A stretch of 64,000 nt of DNA from Planococcus citri (taxonomy: Eukaryota > Arthropoda > Insecta > Hemiptera > Pseudococcidae), in assembly GCF_950023065.1 (NCBI RefSeq), contig NC_088680.1:11644559-11708558 (forward strand), given 5' to 3'. The position numbers and the translations under genes were made by a program. The notes beneath the pieces were generated by a model, which saw only the letters and a list, made by a program, of their open reading frames with translations, did not search any database and was not told the DNA's origin. Every line of letters begins with the position of its first letter. Positions within the stretch are counted from its first letter, which is position 1. Below, piece by piece: positions 10,674-21,208 of the stretch.

Positions 10674-11613
10674 TGATATGAGGAAATATGCCTTCATCGC
10701 CTAAGCGATGATTAAATTAATCATCACCATAGAGATGATGAATAAAATAACTCCCTTAAACTGCAAGTTCGGTAATGTGTTAACTCCTACTACTGTGCTA
10801 CTCCTACTACGTAGCTATAACGTAATCGCGCGCAGCAAACGCATAGAACGCATCCGATGCACCCAAAAATAGTATAAATAGAGCAACACGGACGCGAGCC
10901 AAACTAGATGTATTTTAATCAAGTTGAACTTGAACAAAGCTCGTCGCGAAGAGTGGTTCTTGGTCAAAAAGTGTACTTATGTAGATACGAGTAGATGAAG
11001 TCCTCTATAGGGCGTTCATCCCTTTTATTCAATCTTCGCCCACTTTTAGTGGTTAATATGTTTCTCGTTTTCGTGATTTACATTATCGTATACATAATTA
11101 ATCGCGTTCACACCGGAAATCATCCGATTATGCTGGCCATCGATGATTATCCTAGAAGAATAGGTACCTCGTGTAATACATTGCTGTCGACCGGCCTAGT
11201 ATTAGTGAGCCACCCTGAAAGAGACAGTAGAAGCGGACATTATGTGAGCCTTGGTGAGTAACTTCACCACTATTTCCGAAATTGCATGCAATTTCTAGGG
11301 TACTTAATTACCCATCCTCTGTAATTAACTAACGCGTGTCGTATGGTATAAGCTTGTGCATGTACCTATTATAAAATAACTCTATAGTTATTCTATACTC
11401 TTTGATCTTTATACCCATTTTAATATGTATTTGATTTCATTATTTCTGATTAACAATAAACATATTATCACTTTAGTGTAATTAATATGAGTTTTATTGG
11501 TAATTAGAGATTATTTCTGTGAAGAATGAGCTGCATGACTGAAACCTCTCCGATATTTTGAGCTAACCTGGCGAGGCGTAAATTCACTACCTTAGGGAAT
11601 ATTTCTTGACTCA
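10674..11613 (+). repeat. LTR-like block, plus-strand copy
   Basis: It begins TGATATGAGG and ends TTCTTGACTCA, so it has TG..CA ends. It contains a TATA box (TATAAATAGAGC near 10873) and AATAAA near 11455. A second copy lies inverted at 23882-24838; matching patches include both ends, the ATCGCCTAAGCGATGATT segment and the TTTTATTGGTA segment. I found no matching target duplication, so solo LTR and 3' LTR of the upstream element are both possible. A short frame inside (10995-11261) is not a convincing gene. Confidence 0.45.
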
Positions 11614-11847
11614 ATCACGTAGGTAGGAATTATGATAATAACCATCTATATCAATCATGCCTGATCTCACCCTATCAATTGCCTTAACGAATATCTAATT
11701 GGTAGGTGCTAGGTTGTTAGGTACTTAAAAATACATTAATGAATAGGTAGGTGTTTTCCTAAAAATAATTGATCGTTTTAATTCGGAAATACGTAGGTAA
11801 AGTAATACAATTAGGTACAGGAAAAATGAATTTGAGAGAGAGTTAAT

Positions 11848-11908
11848 CTAGGCGGAGAAAAATTAGTCAGTGGATCAACGCGACATCTTGATTATTCAAA
11901 TGACATAC
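11848..11908 (-). other. Possible intron downstream of peptide A stop
   Basis: On the minus strand, AGCAG|GTATGT is followed 61 bases later by CTAG|ATTAACTC. The same donor and acceptor context occurs downstream of the stop in copies B, C and D, which supports a transcribed and spliced 3' part. No transcript evidence is available. Confidence 0.35.
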
Positions 11909-11991
11909 CTGCTTATATCCCATACCAATTTGAAAAATTGCCAGCATTCCAATGATCTATCCTTTCCAAAGGCCTTATGATGCTCACCGTT

Positions 11992-12174
11992 CTAATCATC
12001 ATCGGCATCAGATGGAGGGTATGATGTAACAGGTGGAGCGTGAACCTTCCCACTTCCTCCACCTTTACTACAGCAGCCGCCCTCACTACTATCACCAGCA
12101 GTAACAAGCGATACCGCGAAAAAAACAAAAATCATCGCCAATAGCAGCCACTGGAAACACCTCGAAATCATCAT
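11992..12174 (-). CDS. Small secreted peptide, family copy A (60 aa)
   Basis: I know of no named family for this peptide. Residues 1-26 are a textbook signal peptide: Lys-poor n-region, hydrophobic LLLAMIFVFFAVSLV core, and a VTA cleavage site. The mature part is about 34 residues: a GGCCSKGGG core, then PPVTSYPP, then an acidic tail DADDD. The start was chosen at the ATG pair conserved in the other copies after GCGCGTAAAA; upstream in-frame codons lack an ATG. The signal peptide and the SKG core match copies B and E closely, while the tail matches only B. The likely role is secretion into haemolymph, saliva or cuticle. Antimicrobial and effector roles are both open. Confidence 0.75.
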   Translation of the reverse strand: MMISRCFQWLLLAMIFVFFAVSLVTAGDSSEGGCCSKGGGSGKVHAPPVTSYPPSDADDD

Positions 12175-12297
12175 TTTTACGCGCAACAATTTAGTTTCTT
12201 AGCAAAAATGTTCGATGGGAAATTGGAAATCAGGCAATAGGTATGCAACTCCGAGGATTTTCAAAGTATTCATGATTCCCTGCGTACTTGATGCATT

Positions 12298-12343
12298 ATT
12301 TTATAATACTCCTACCTACATACAAAGTATGTATGATGACTCA
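12298..12343 (-). promoter_or_regulatory. TATA box and AP-1-type site of peptide gene A
   Basis: Reading the minus strand, TGAGTCA (12337-12343) precedes TATAAAAT (12298-12305), which lies about 125 bases before the ATG. Both occur at matching places in the other copies. Confidence 0.55.
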
Positions 12344-12823
12344 AATACGTATGTGGGGTTTTGGTTTACTCGTAATCGCGTCATGCAAATGAAAAAAACA
12401 ATAAATTACAGATTTTTTTGACATGTTGTTGATATACTTACTAAGCATGAAAACGTTGGAAAACGTGTTGATAAAAACACATGTTTGGTCGGGGCTTGTC
12501 TTCGAAGAATCTACAGGCTTCGTTTACCACGAATATTATACCCGTCAATTAAAACATCATTTTCAAGACTGTGGAAATATTTTGCAATCTGCTGATATCA
12601 ATTTTTTGGTCATTATTACGAATTTTGAAAACTTGAGAAATATAATACATTAGTAGTGATTCACAATTTTTTTTCAAGTTTTTAGTTACGAACAGTGTTA
12701 AAAAAATTGGCGTCGTTATGTTTCAAAAATCCAAAACATTTCAAGCAGTTTCAGAAATTCGTGATAGGTTGAAGGACATTTTTCAGGGGAAGGGTACGTC
12801 GCATGAATGCGTGATACGGCTTC

Positions 12824-12836
12824 TTTTCTACCAAAC
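12824..12836 (-). promoter_or_regulatory. Degenerate GTTTCgtaGAAAC palindrome of gene A
   Basis: The site reads GTTTGGTAGAAAA, a weakened form of the TTCnnnGAA-containing palindrome found upstream of copies B, C and E. The flanking TTATTCG and the following GTATCACGCA are also conserved. Confidence 0.35.
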
Positions 12837-12850
12837 GAATAACTTTGTTG

Positions 12851-13648
12851 TAGGATTCATCTTAGATTTGTGTTTTTGAAATAAACGTGGTTTCCTCGAT
12901 TGTCGCTGTTCAGCCTGTTCTGAGAAAGTCCCCTGGAATAGCTTAAATTCGTATTTTACATTAAAAAGTATAACTAATATTGCTCATTTTGTGGATTTGG
13001 GTAACTGCTTGAATAATTAGGTAAGATGCATATTGTTCATTTCCGATGAACAAGTTGAGACATATGTGACCCCTCCCCCCTCCTGTTGATCATGCAGTTT
13101 AGGTAGATAATAAAATACAATTTCTCATTTAAAAAAAAAAAAAAAAAAAAAATGGTAAAGTGATGAACCGGATTTAAAAATGCATGTTAAAGTGAATCTT
13201 TTTTTTATTGATAAGGAAAAGAAAATAGATTAAGCAAATATGAATGAAGGGGATGTAAAGAGGTTGTTTACCAATAAATAATTATGTGAATTAAGACGAA
13301 GGGGGTTGAAGATGGGGTAAGAGGAGGGAAAGGCGCTCTATTACTATTATTTTTTAGAATAATTTTGTTTTTGAAAATACGTATGTACATATAAGAATAT
13401 TTTCTTCTTTCACATTTTGAAATTATGTCTCAAATTTTTAATGATATTTTTACTCTCTGATAACTGATGTTTTAATGTTCTTACAATGATAACAGGGCTG
13501 TATCTAGTGACCAGGGGGGGGGGCAAGGAACGTCAGCTTGTTCCCCATTGCTGAAAATTTGACCAATGAGTTGGGAAAAATGTGCGCATTGAGTTGGAAA
13601 AATTTTGATTTTTTGATAAATTACAGAACTGGTTGGTGAACTATAAAT
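12851..13648. other. AT-rich sequence without a gene
   Basis: It holds a poly-A run near 13131-13152 and a G run near 13506. I see no coding frame with homology. Confidence 0.5.
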
Positions 13649-14425
13649 CGCACCTCGGGAGTAATAAGGTGACATCTCAAAAAAAATTGATTTTGATGTT
13701 TTTGCATTTTTGGGGCTTGTATGACCCCCCTCAACCAAAAATAACACTTTGAGTTGGGTACATTATCTAGATCATGTAAAAAACCCAAATGGCCTAACTC
13801 AAAATCCCAACAACATTGCAAGTTGTTTGGAGTTATAAGGTGACATCTCAAAAAACTCCACCTTTTTTGAGCAAATTTCGTACATACAAAGTGTTAACAA
13901 ACAGTTTTGATTGTTTTGAATGTTTGTCAGTTAGAAATAGTCACAAGGAGTGCATTTTTTATTGGTTTGTACCAAATGGAAAAATTTTTTTAAATTGATC
14001 ACTTTTCAGAAAAATGAATTTGCACATATAATGAAATTTTAGTTTTTTGAGAAAAACTCAAAAACTAAGCACTGTGGAAAAAAACTAACGACATTGTGTC
14101 GATTGGAAATTTAATTCTCTACAACTTTGTTGACATGAAAATTTTTTTGGACGCTTCTTTTCGCCTCCACATCTACTTTAATGGAAGGTTATAACTCAAA
14201 ATGTTTTCCAAACATTGAAATATTTCCTCTTTAAGATTTTATTTTTCAAAGTGTTCTTATGCTAAATGAAGGTAGGATACCAGATCTTTAAAATGAGGTG
14301 CTATTCATTCCTCACAATTAATTATAAGTTGATAAAAATAATGAATCAAGTTAAAAAAAAAAGAAAATTACTCTCCTGTAAAATTTCACTTTTTTGAGAT
14401 GTCACCTTATTACTCCCGAGGTGCG
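13649..14425. mobile_element. CGCACC MITE, copy 1
   Basis: A non-autonomous DNA element of 777 bp. The terminal inverted repeats begin CGCACCTCGGGAGTAATAAG and run about 35 bp. A 4-bp target duplication AAAT flanks it (13645-13648 and 14426-14429). Copies 2 and 3 are at 29716 and 60133. No transposase is present; a 4-bp duplication would suit Sola- or Ginger-type transposases, but the superfamily is not established. Confidence 0.85.
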
Positions 14426-14599
14426 AAATTAGGCTGCTAATAGTTGAACAATTTCAATCTAAATTGGGAAATTAATTTGCAAGATTTTATACGCAACAAA
14501 TTGCCAAAAAGATAAATTTTTTTGGAACGTGAATTACGCATTTTTGAAAGTTTTTGCCCTCACTTCAATCGGGTGATCCTATGTTTAACATCATGGAGG

Positions 14600-15285
14600 A
14601 GAAGAAGCCACCAATTCTACTTGATGAGGTCATCAATGCCATCAAGTACATACTTGAAAGAGAACAAAACTCCAGGACCAGATAAGTTGACAGCTGAGGT
14701 CTTTAAAGCTGCAAGCAAGGAAGTCACTCACCGAATCCACAGCTTATGCAATTGGATATGGCTGAGTGGTGAATGGCAAGAAGACTGGGTACAGTCAACA
14801 TATGTCACTCTGTACAAAAAAGGATCTCCTGCTGTGACTTGAGAGAACTATAGAACAATCTCGTTAATAAGTCAGGCCAGCAAAGTACTATTGAAGATTG
14901 TGTATGACAGGTTATACTCACTCATGCACAGTCAAATCCTTCCAGAACAAGCAGGATTTGTGAGAGGAAGAGGAACTAGGTCAACCTTGGGCTGCTGATT
15001 GAGAAAGCACATGAATACAATGTGTGTACTGTGCAATGTTTTGTAGATTACTTACAAGAAAGTGTTTTACTGGGTACAATGGCAAAAACTGTGAAGAATT
15101 CTACTCGAGATGGGTACCCCAATACATCTGGTGTGGCTGATGAAACAATTATACAAATTACAAGGGGAGCATGGCAAATGTCAGAATTAGCTAAGAGACA
15201 ACGTAGGAGAAATTCCGCCCAGAGAGAGGAGTAAGACATGGCTGCATTCTATCCCCCCACCCCTGTTTAATCTGTATGGAGAATA
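14600..15285 (+). pseudogene. Non-LTR retrotransposon reverse transcriptase fragment
   Basis: Broken frames encode LINE-type RT blocks in order: KTPGPDKLTAEVFKA near 14670, the ENYRTISLISQASKVL block near 14850, EQAGFVRGRGTRS near 14950, a decayed CFVDY block near 15040, and GxRHGCILSP near 15240. Stops and frameshifts separate them. The fragment is cut at its right by the mariner element. It is the same broad LINE type as the pieces at 23141, 29205 and 30790. Confidence 0.75.
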
Positions 15286-15519
15286 TACGAGGGTGGTTCA
15301 AATATAACCCGGAATTTTTTCATAAAAAATTTTGCTATCCACCTACAGAGCTACAATTTTGTACAGTTATTCTTGGTAGTCTCTCTCATATGGTGTGTGC
15401 ATTTGCCACCTCTTTGGGAGCTTTGTAATTTTTTTTTTTTGCAAAAAGTTCGCGGCGTTTCAAGTGGCCATTTGCGCAAAAATGATTTTTCTCAATTATT
15501 ACGTTTGAAGTAATGTTTA

Positions 15520-15877
15520 CTCAGTGCCTCTATCGATGGTCCAATTTAATAATTATCAACAAGGTGTCAAATCTAGACTATAAGGAAGGTGTTCTGGTGT
15601 TTCTCATCCCAATTCATTCAATTTTTTAGTCATACACCGAGCTGTATGCGCCCTGGCACTGTTTTGCAGCAATTTCACACAAAGAATCGTGATTTCTTGT
15701 AGTTTTGATCAGTGTGGGAGGATTTTATTGTGCTTCTTAGGAGGCTACTATGTTACAGTGAGTTCATAGTTGGTTTTTAAGGCAGAAAATCACATGAGAT
15801 TACCCCCTTATGTCCCAACACACTGTATACACCACCTTCCCAGCTGATGCCCTGACCATTGCTTCAATTGGCGCTCC
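15520..15877 (-). pseudogene. mariner transposase, C-terminal fragment
   Basis: Minus-strand translation in shifting frames shows the mariner hallmarks: a KVVYTVCWDIRG block, an LLQNSARAHTAR block corresponding to the DNARPHTA region, and PEHLPYSLDLTP corresponding to HPPYSPDLAP. There are in-frame stops and at least one frameshift. The gene continues on the far side of the BEL insertion (from 21431), but is decayed there too. It is inactive. Confidence 0.75.
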
Positions 15878-16094
15878 TGTCGCGGATTCGCGATTATTAA
15901 TATTATTTGGCTATGTTTTTGTTGTATTTAAAGATCGCGATCTTGATAATATTCGGCTGCAATGTTTGTTATCTCTAAGATTCAAAAGTATCTTGTTATT
16001 GTTGTCATTCGAAAATAAATAGAGTTACGAAAAAGGTTTGTTTTTGAAGCGATTAGAAATTAATCGCCCTGTTCGTTGAATTCCTTTTTCGTTA
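15878..16094 (+). repeat. 5' LTR of the BEL element
   Basis: It starts TGTCGCGG, ends TTTTTCGTTA, and carries AATAAATAG for polyadenylation. It differs from the 3' LTR by a G/A and a T/C change. Confidence 0.92.
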
Positions 16095-16111
16095 TGGTAG
16101 CAGGCTGATCC
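16095..16111 (+). other. Putative primer-binding site
   Basis: TGGTAGCAGGCTGATCC begins at the first base after the 5' LTR and starts with TGG, complementary to a tRNA CCA end. I cannot name the tRNA. Confidence 0.5.
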
Positions 16112-16159
16112 TAAATAATTGTTCGTTTCGTCCTCCAAATTTGTTGGAAAAATCTAAAA

Positions 16160-17146
16160 ATGCCGGAAACCAGTGAAAATGCAGAAAAGCTAAAAGCGTT
16201 ATCCGCCAGAAAATCCAGACTTCGATCTTCACTGACTAGAAGTATATCATACGTAAATGAAAAGTTGGCTATAGCAGACTATAATGAAGTTAAAGTTAAG
16301 TTGACAATGGTCGAAGATATATATAAAAATTATCTTGCTTTACTTGACGAATTTGAGAACTTCGAAGTTCCGGATCTGGACCCTTTCATAGAAAAATTCG
16401 AAGAAGACTACATTACCATAAAAGGTAAACTAGAAAAAACTATCGAAAAACTCTCTAATAATAGTGCTGTTCCAGGTTTTAAAAGACAGTGTACAACTGA
16501 ATCTGGTGGTAGCGGTAGTTGTTGTTCTTCTTCGAAAGCTACGATTAAGTTACCAAAGTTGGAGTTAAAGAAATTTGGTGGTAATCTACTTGAATTCGAA
16601 TCTTTTTGGTCTTCGTTCAACTCAGCTGTGCATGATACCGATTTAAAAGCAACTGATAAATTTACCTACCTGAGAAATAACCTAGTAGGCGAAGCTGAAT
16701 TATTGTTGAAAGGTATGGGTACCACTGAAGCAAACTATCCGATCGCATACGAAATGGTAAAAAAGAAGTTTGGTAATAAAAAGAAATTAATTGATTTATT
16801 ATATGATAATTTAACGAAAATTCCAAAAAGTAATAAATGGACTAAAAATTTGCGAAATACTTACGATAATATTGTATCGAATTTACATGCTTTAGAAGGT
16901 GTAGGTGAAAATATTCAAAACAACACCATACTGTATTCGATGATTATGAAGAAGTTTCTGTTTGATATAATTATGAAAGCCGATTTGGATGTTGCAAGTA
17001 ACGATTTATCCGCATTGAGGCAGAAAGTTGGCGAATTGATATGGAAACAAGAGCAATATTGTGGTACGAATTGGAGTGAGCCATCCGATAATAATTCTAA
17101 TAAAAAAGATTTTTTCAAAGGTACTACAGAGAGCTTTGATAACTAG
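16160..17146 (+). CDS. gag: BEL/Pao Gag (328 aa)
   Basis: The structural protein of the BEL element. The N-terminal 110 residues are helical and charged. A block from about residue 130 (KLPKLELKKFGGNLLEFESF onward) is the conserved Gag region of BEL/Pao elements (DUF1759 type), including FTYLRNNLVGEA and the KVGELIW stretch. The frame ends at TAG 17144-17146 and lacks zinc knuckles, which lie in the overlapping downstream frame. Gag and Pol overlap by 86 bases and Pol is in the +1 frame, so Pol is presumably reached by frameshifting. The start is the ATG at 16160, 66 bases after the LTR. Confidence 0.9.
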   Translation: MPETSENAEKLKALSARKSRLRSSLTRSISYVNEKLAIADYNEVKVKLTMVEDIYKNYLALLDEFENFEVPDLDPFIEKFEEDYITIKGKLEKTIEKLSNNSAVPGFKRQCTTESGGSGSCCSSSKATIKLPKLELKKFGGNLLEFESFWSSFNSAVHDTDLKATDKFTYLRNNLVGEAELLLKGMGTTEANYPIAYEMVKKKFGNKKKLIDLLYDNLTKIPKSNKWTKNLRNTYDNIVSNLHALEGVGENIQNNTILYSMIMKKFLFDIIMKADLDVASNDLSALRQKVGELIWKQEQYCGTNWSEPSDNNSNKKDFFKGTTESFDN

Positions 17147-18587
17147 TGATAGAAAACCGAGTAAAAAATGTATCTATTGCGGTGAAACGTCACATTATTC
17201 CGATGAATGCAGCAAAATAACGACATTGGAAGACCGAAGAAAGAAATTGAATGGTCTTTGCATCATTTGTTTGAATCCTGGTCATCTCGCTAAAGACTGT
17301 ACGGTAAGCAAACCATGTGTACATTGTAAAAAACGTCGTAGTCATCATCGTAGTTTATGTATTAAATTATTTTCGAAAGAAGTTAGTAATCCTGAACCAA
17401 CTGAATCTTTACTAATAAAAGATCAAGAAGGTAACCTGTTAGCAGCCACAATCAACGTTGGTAATGAAAGTCGTGTTCAGAAAGTTACCTCAATTTTGGA
17501 TAGTGGTTCAAGACGATCGTATATTACTACAAGGTTGGCTGATAAATTAAAATTGAAGCCTCTTCGTTATGAAACGATTAGAATTTCAACGATTTGTTCC
17601 GAAGCTCCTAGAGAAATTTCAACCAAGGTCGTTAGTTTAGATATTTTTACAAATGATGGTGAAAAAATAAAAATCACTGCAAATACGATACCTAAAATTA
17701 TTAATCGAATAAATCACCACGATATTAAGTTAGATTCCAGATTCGAGAAATTCAAGCTCACTGAAGTTGATAAAAATCCTGTACCTGAACTCCTGATTGG
17801 AAATGACTACATGTTCGATTTCATGGTCATGGAAAAAGTAATCATTGATGATTCAACTTCGTTAATCAATTCGAAATTCGGTTGGCTTGTTGTTGGTCGA
17901 ATCGATAAAAACCACGAAACTCCAGTTTTCTTCTCCGAGATTGAAATGGTAGAAAACCTATGGAAATTAGATGCGATTGGGATAGATGATTCAACCTCAG
18001 TGGAGGATATCGGCGATGAACTTGCGGTAAAAAGTTTTTATGATAATATAGAATTGATAGATAATCGTTATGAAGTAGCTTGGCCCTGGAAAGAGTACCC
18101 TCCTGATTTAAAATCGAACAAAGGGCTCGCCTACGGTCGTTTGAAATCTCAGATGAGAAAATTCGAAAAGAACAAAGAATTATTCGACAAATATGACAAA
18201 GTGATCAAATACCAAGAGTCTCAAGGTATTATCGAACGAGTCGACGAATCTATCAACGATAAAGAAGATTTAGTTCATTATCTACCGCATCACGAAGTAC
18301 TGACACCAGGTAAAAGTACCAGTTTACGAGTTGTTTATGACGGTTCTGCAAAGTCTCGAAAAAACGATAAAAGTTTAAACGATTGTATTTTTTGTGGTCG
18401 CGTTCTTTTGGAAACTTTATGCGGTTTGATTTTGCGCTTAATGTTGAGATGTTTTGTATTAACTTCGGATATTGAAAAAGCATTTTTGCAAATCGGTTTA
18501 AAATTACGTGATCGCGATTTCGCTAGATTTATTTGGATAAAAGATTTTAAAAAACCGTTGAACTTCGATAATTTGATTATATTTTGA
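17061..18587 (+). CDS. pol: BEL/Pao Pol, first part: zinc knuckles, protease, RT N-terminus (ends at a nonsense codon)
   Basis: The frame overlaps Gag and carries two clear CCHC knuckles (CIYCGETSHYSDEC and CIICLNPGHLAKDC) and a third Cys/His cluster. A retropepsin-like domain follows with catalytic DSGS near 17500 and LLIGNDY near 17795. The RT fingers and first palm strand end with LTSDIEKAFLQI near 18465, which holds the first catalytic aspartate. A TGA at 18585-18587 stops it immediately before the FTKIPFG block, where RT should read through. The same frame continues after the TGA, so one base change separates the two parts. The first codons (17061-17140) are probably not translated as such; entry would be by a +1 shift from Gag. 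Confidence 0.88.
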   Translation: MVRIGVSHPIIILIKKIFSKVLQRALITSDRKPSKKCIYCGETSHYSDECSKITTLEDRRKKLNGLCIICLNPGHLAKDCTVSKPCVHCKKRRSHHRSLCIKLFSKEVSNPEPTESLLIKDQEGNLLAATINVGNESRVQKVTSILDSGSRRSYITTRLADKLKLKPLRYETIRISTICSEAPREISTKVVSLDIFTNDGEKIKITANTIPKIINRINHHDIKLDSRFEKFKLTEVDKNPVPELLIGNDYMFDFMVMEKVIIDDSTSLINSKFGWLVVGRIDKNHETPVFFSEIEMVENLWKLDAIGIDDSTSVEDIGDELAVKSFYDNIELIDNRYEVAWPWKEYPPDLKSNKGLAYGRLKSQMRKFEKNKELFDKYDKVIKYQESQGIIERVDESINDKEDLVHYLPHHEVLTPGKSTSLRVVYDGSAKSRKNDKSLNDCIFCGRVLLETLCGLILRLMLRCFVLTSDIEKAFLQIGLKLRDRDFARFIWIKDFKKPLNFDNLIIF

Positions 18588-21155
18588 TTTACTAAAATTC
18601 CGTTCGGTGTTATCGCTAGTCCGTTTTTGTCAACTTTAACAATTATTTTTCATTTAAATCAATATGATTCAAAGTTCGTTCCGCTATTACTAAGAAGTTT
18701 TTATGTGGATAATCTTATCTTGAGTGTCGATTCGGTAGATGAAGCTATTGATCTGTATAATTTTTCAAAATCTTGTTTTAATGATGCTTCGATGAATTTA
18801 CGTAATTGGGTTACGAATTGTAATGAACTTAGAAATGTTTTAAAACCGGAAGATCGTTTAGATGTATCTGAAATTAGTATTTTAGGGTTAAAATGGAATG
18901 TTAAAAATCATACTTTCGTGATTAATCATAAACTCGCTAATTCGGCTATTATTATTACAAAACGTGAAGTTGTAAAAAAGGTATCCTCGATTTTTGATCC
19001 GTTAGGTTTTTTGTGTCCTGTTGTTTTACCAGCTAAATTATTTATTCGATATTTATGGGGAAAAAACTTAGATTGGGATGATGTTTTAGATGAGAAAGAT
19101 CAAAAGTCGTGGAAAGAATTATTAGATAACTTGAAATGTATTTTGAATGTAGAAATAGATCGGTACGTATTTCGTGGCACTAATGCTTGTGATGATTTTG
19201 ATTTACATTGTTTCGTTGACGCGTCTCAAAAAGCTTATGCTGCAACCGTTTACGTTAAGAAAAATAATTTAACGCGTCTCGTTTTTGCTAAATCTCGTCT
19301 CGCTCCTCGCAATAATTTAACTATTCCGAAGTTAGAATTGTTAGCTTTATATATCGGTAGTCAAATCGTGAATTTTGTTAAGAATGAATTTTCTGATGTT
19401 AATATCAAAAATATTTATGTATGGTCTGATTCCAAATGTGTATTATCATGGTTATGTTCGAAAAAAGTTTTGCCCAAATTTGTAGAAAGAATTGTGAAGA
19501 AAATTGATAAATCGTTCAATTATCGCTATGTTCCATCTGCTGAAAATCCTGCTGATATAGCCAGTCGCGGTGCAGAAGTGCAAGATTTGAATTCGTTCTG
19601 GTGGGAAGGCCCCACATGGTTGAAAGAGATGGAAGTTGCTTGGCCAAAGGCAATGAATTTACAATTTGAATCCGAACCTGAACCTGAACCAGAACCAGTA
19701 CTCATCTCCAATAATACAGCTGTAATTCAGCCTCCGTTTAAAATTGATTGTACTCAATTTAAAACCCTCAACTATCTACTTGATGCAACGTTGAGCTATA
19801 TGAAAAATGTCGATTCGAATAATATTGTTCAGAAAACCGAAGAAGCTTTCAACCAGTGGATTATGTATATCCAAAACAAGAATTATCCTGATATTTCACA
19901 ACCTAATGCGCTTGGTTTAAAGCGTGATTCTCAAAATATTATACGTTGTCATGGGCGCTTAGTTGAATCATGTCTCGATGATAATGCAAAGTTTCCAATA
20001 CTTCTACCTGAGAAAGAATACTTCACTCGTTTATTAATTGAAAAAATTCATATTGATAACTATCATGTTGGCGTTTCGCATACTCTCTCTGAATTGAGAA
20101 AAAATTTCTGGATTCCGAAAGGCAGATCGACGGTGTATTACGTTCTAAAAAAATGTGCTAACTGCAAATACTACGATGGTGGTCCATATAAATATCCGTC
20201 AATTCCTCCGTTACCAGAATTCCGTGTAAATCAAAGCAGTCCGTTTTCCTGTTGTGGTATCGACACATTTGGTCCTTTATACGTCAGTGATAACTCAGTC
20301 CAGAAAAAAGTATTTGTTAGTATTTTTGTTTGTATGATTACGCGTGCAATTCACTTAGAACTTTTAGAGAATATGACCACTCAAGAATTCCTACTCGCTT
20401 TTCGTAATTTTATAGCATTACGCACAATTCCAAAATTCGTGATAAGTGATAACGCGCCACAATTTAAAATAACCAAATCGGTTTTTGAAAATCTTTGGAA
20501 ACAAATAATTTCTGATAATGATGTAATAGATTTTTGTAAAAATAATTCGATAGAATGGAAACTGTTACCTGAATATGCCCCGTGGCATGGCGGTTTTTAT
20601 GAAAGGTTAATCGGTATAGTGAAAATGTCGCTAAAGAAAACAATTTTCAATTGTATAATAACAGAAAATCAATTAAGAACCGTGTTGTACGAAGTAACTT
20701 CTGTGATTAATTCGCGTCCTATCGTTTATGTCGGTGAAAATGATAGTAATGTATTAACACCTAATGATTTGATGAATACCAAATTCGATTTTATTCCGGA
20801 TATCGATAATGTTAAAAATATTAAACGCGATGTAATCGTAAATTTATGGAAAAGATCTAATGATATTATTAATCAATTTTGGAACGTTTGGAAATTCCAA
20901 TATTTAACTAGTCTTCGCGAACGTAATATTAGTATAAAACAAAAGAAAAATGTAGTAGATTTAGTTCCTAAAGTAGGAGATATTGTATTAATCGAAGGTG
21001 ATAAAAAATTTTGTCCTAGAGGAGAGTGGAAAGTTGGTAAAGTAATTAATGTTAATGTTAGCTCGGACGGTAATGTTAGGTCGGCAATTGTTGAAACTAA
21101 AAATTCTAAACTTACCCCTCCCATTAACAAATTGTATCCCTTAGAAACATCATAA
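18588..21155 (+). CDS. pol: BEL/Pao Pol, second part: RT palm, RNase H, integrase
   Basis: It directly continues the preceding frame after one TGA. The order is: FTKIPFGVIASPF; an RT active-site box reading YVDN near 18703 instead of YVDD; RNase H with FVDAS near 19215, KLELLAL near 19330 and WSDSK near 19425; an acidic repeat EPEPEPEP near 19680; and an H2C2 zinc domain (HTLSELRKNFW, then CANCK). The integrase core follows with DTFGPL near 20265, SDNAPQF near 20450 and the E in FYERLIG near 20600. The C-terminal DUF5641-type domain has VGDIVLIEGD, then WKVGKV. Some BEL elements may naturally carry YVDN, so that change is not proof of inactivity. The frame is intact to TAA at 21155. Confidence 0.88.
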   Translation, partial: FTKIPFGVIASPFLSTLTIIFHLNQYDSKFVPLLLRSFYVDNLILSVDSVDEAIDLYNFSKSCFNDASMNLRNWVTNCNELRNVLKPEDRLDVSEISILGLKWNVKNHTFVINHKLANSAIIITKREVVKKVSSIFDPLGFLCPVVLPAKLFIRYLWGKNLDWDDVLDEKDQKSWKELLDNLKCILNVEIDRYVFRGTNACDDFDLHCFVDASQKAYAATVYVKKNNLTRLVFAKSRLAPRNNLTIPKLELLALYIGSQIVNFVKNEFSDVNIKNIYVWSDSKCVLSWLCSKKVLPKFVERIVKKIDKSFNYRYVPSAENPADIASRGAEVQDLNSFWWEGPTWLKEMEVAWPKAMNLQFESEPEPEPEPVLISNNTAVIQPPFKIDCTQFKTLNYLLDATLSYMKNVDSNNIVQKTEEAFNQWIMYIQNKNYPDISQPNALGLKRDSQNIIRCHGRLVESCLDDNAKFPILLPEKEYFTRLLIEKIHIDNYHVGVSHTLSELRKNFWIPKGRSTVYYVLKKCANCKYYDGGPYKYPSIPPLPEFRVNQSSPFSCCGIDTFGPLYVSDNSVQKKVFVSIFVCMITRAIHLELLENMTTQEFLLAFRNFIALRTIPKFVISDNAPQFKITKSVFENLWKQIISDNDVIDFCKNNSIEWKLLPEYAPWHGGFYERLIGIVKMSLKKTIFNCIITENQLRTVLYEVTSVINSRPIVYVGENDSNVLTPNDLMNTKFDFIPDIDNVKNIKRDVIVNLWKRSNDIINQFWNVWKFQYLTSLRERNISIKQKKNVVDLVPKVGDIVLIEGDKKFCPRGEWKVGKVINVNVSSDGNVRSAIVETKNSKLTPPINKLYPLETS

Positions 21156-21208
21156 TCTTTCTCGCTTATATTTATTATTTTAAATTAAAATTCGTTTTTC
21201 GTCGGGAG

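Larger units (their letters stand above)
1..11613 (+). mobile_element. Long LTR-type retroelement, 3' portion (5' end outside window)
   Basis: Seen: a retroviral-type Pol frame open to the left edge, a hairpin array, a second long ORF and, at the right, an LTR-like block with TG..CA ends. Inference: these form one element on the plus strand, so Gag, protease and the 5' LTR would lie left of position 1. The join of the 9134-10673 tail and the LTR-like block to the coding part is not proven, because no second LTR is in view. The integrase and RT types fit a divergent Ty3/gypsy lineage. Confidence 0.45.
11614..12850 (-). repeat. Peptide-gene block A (gene plus conserved flanks)
   Basis: This minus-strand block matches blocks B-E on both sides of the gene: a downstream flank with TTAATTCGGAAATACGTAGG and an upstream flank with the promoter motifs listed separately. 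The region 12180-12850 has no other supported gene. Confidence 0.6.

Noticed and set aside
10995..11261. 88-codon frame with a hydrophobic stretch
   Set aside because: It lies inside the LTR-like block and is not matched by a frame in the inverted copy, so it is not a supported gene.
12175..12189. TTG-initiated extension of peptide A (and likewise peptide B at 25859-25870)
   Set aside because: All copies share an ATG just after GCGCGTAAAA; a TTG start is improbable in a eukaryote.
13816..13998. 60-codon frame conserved in all three CGCACC MITE copies
   Set aside because: Conservation follows the MITE as a whole; it carries no transposase motif.
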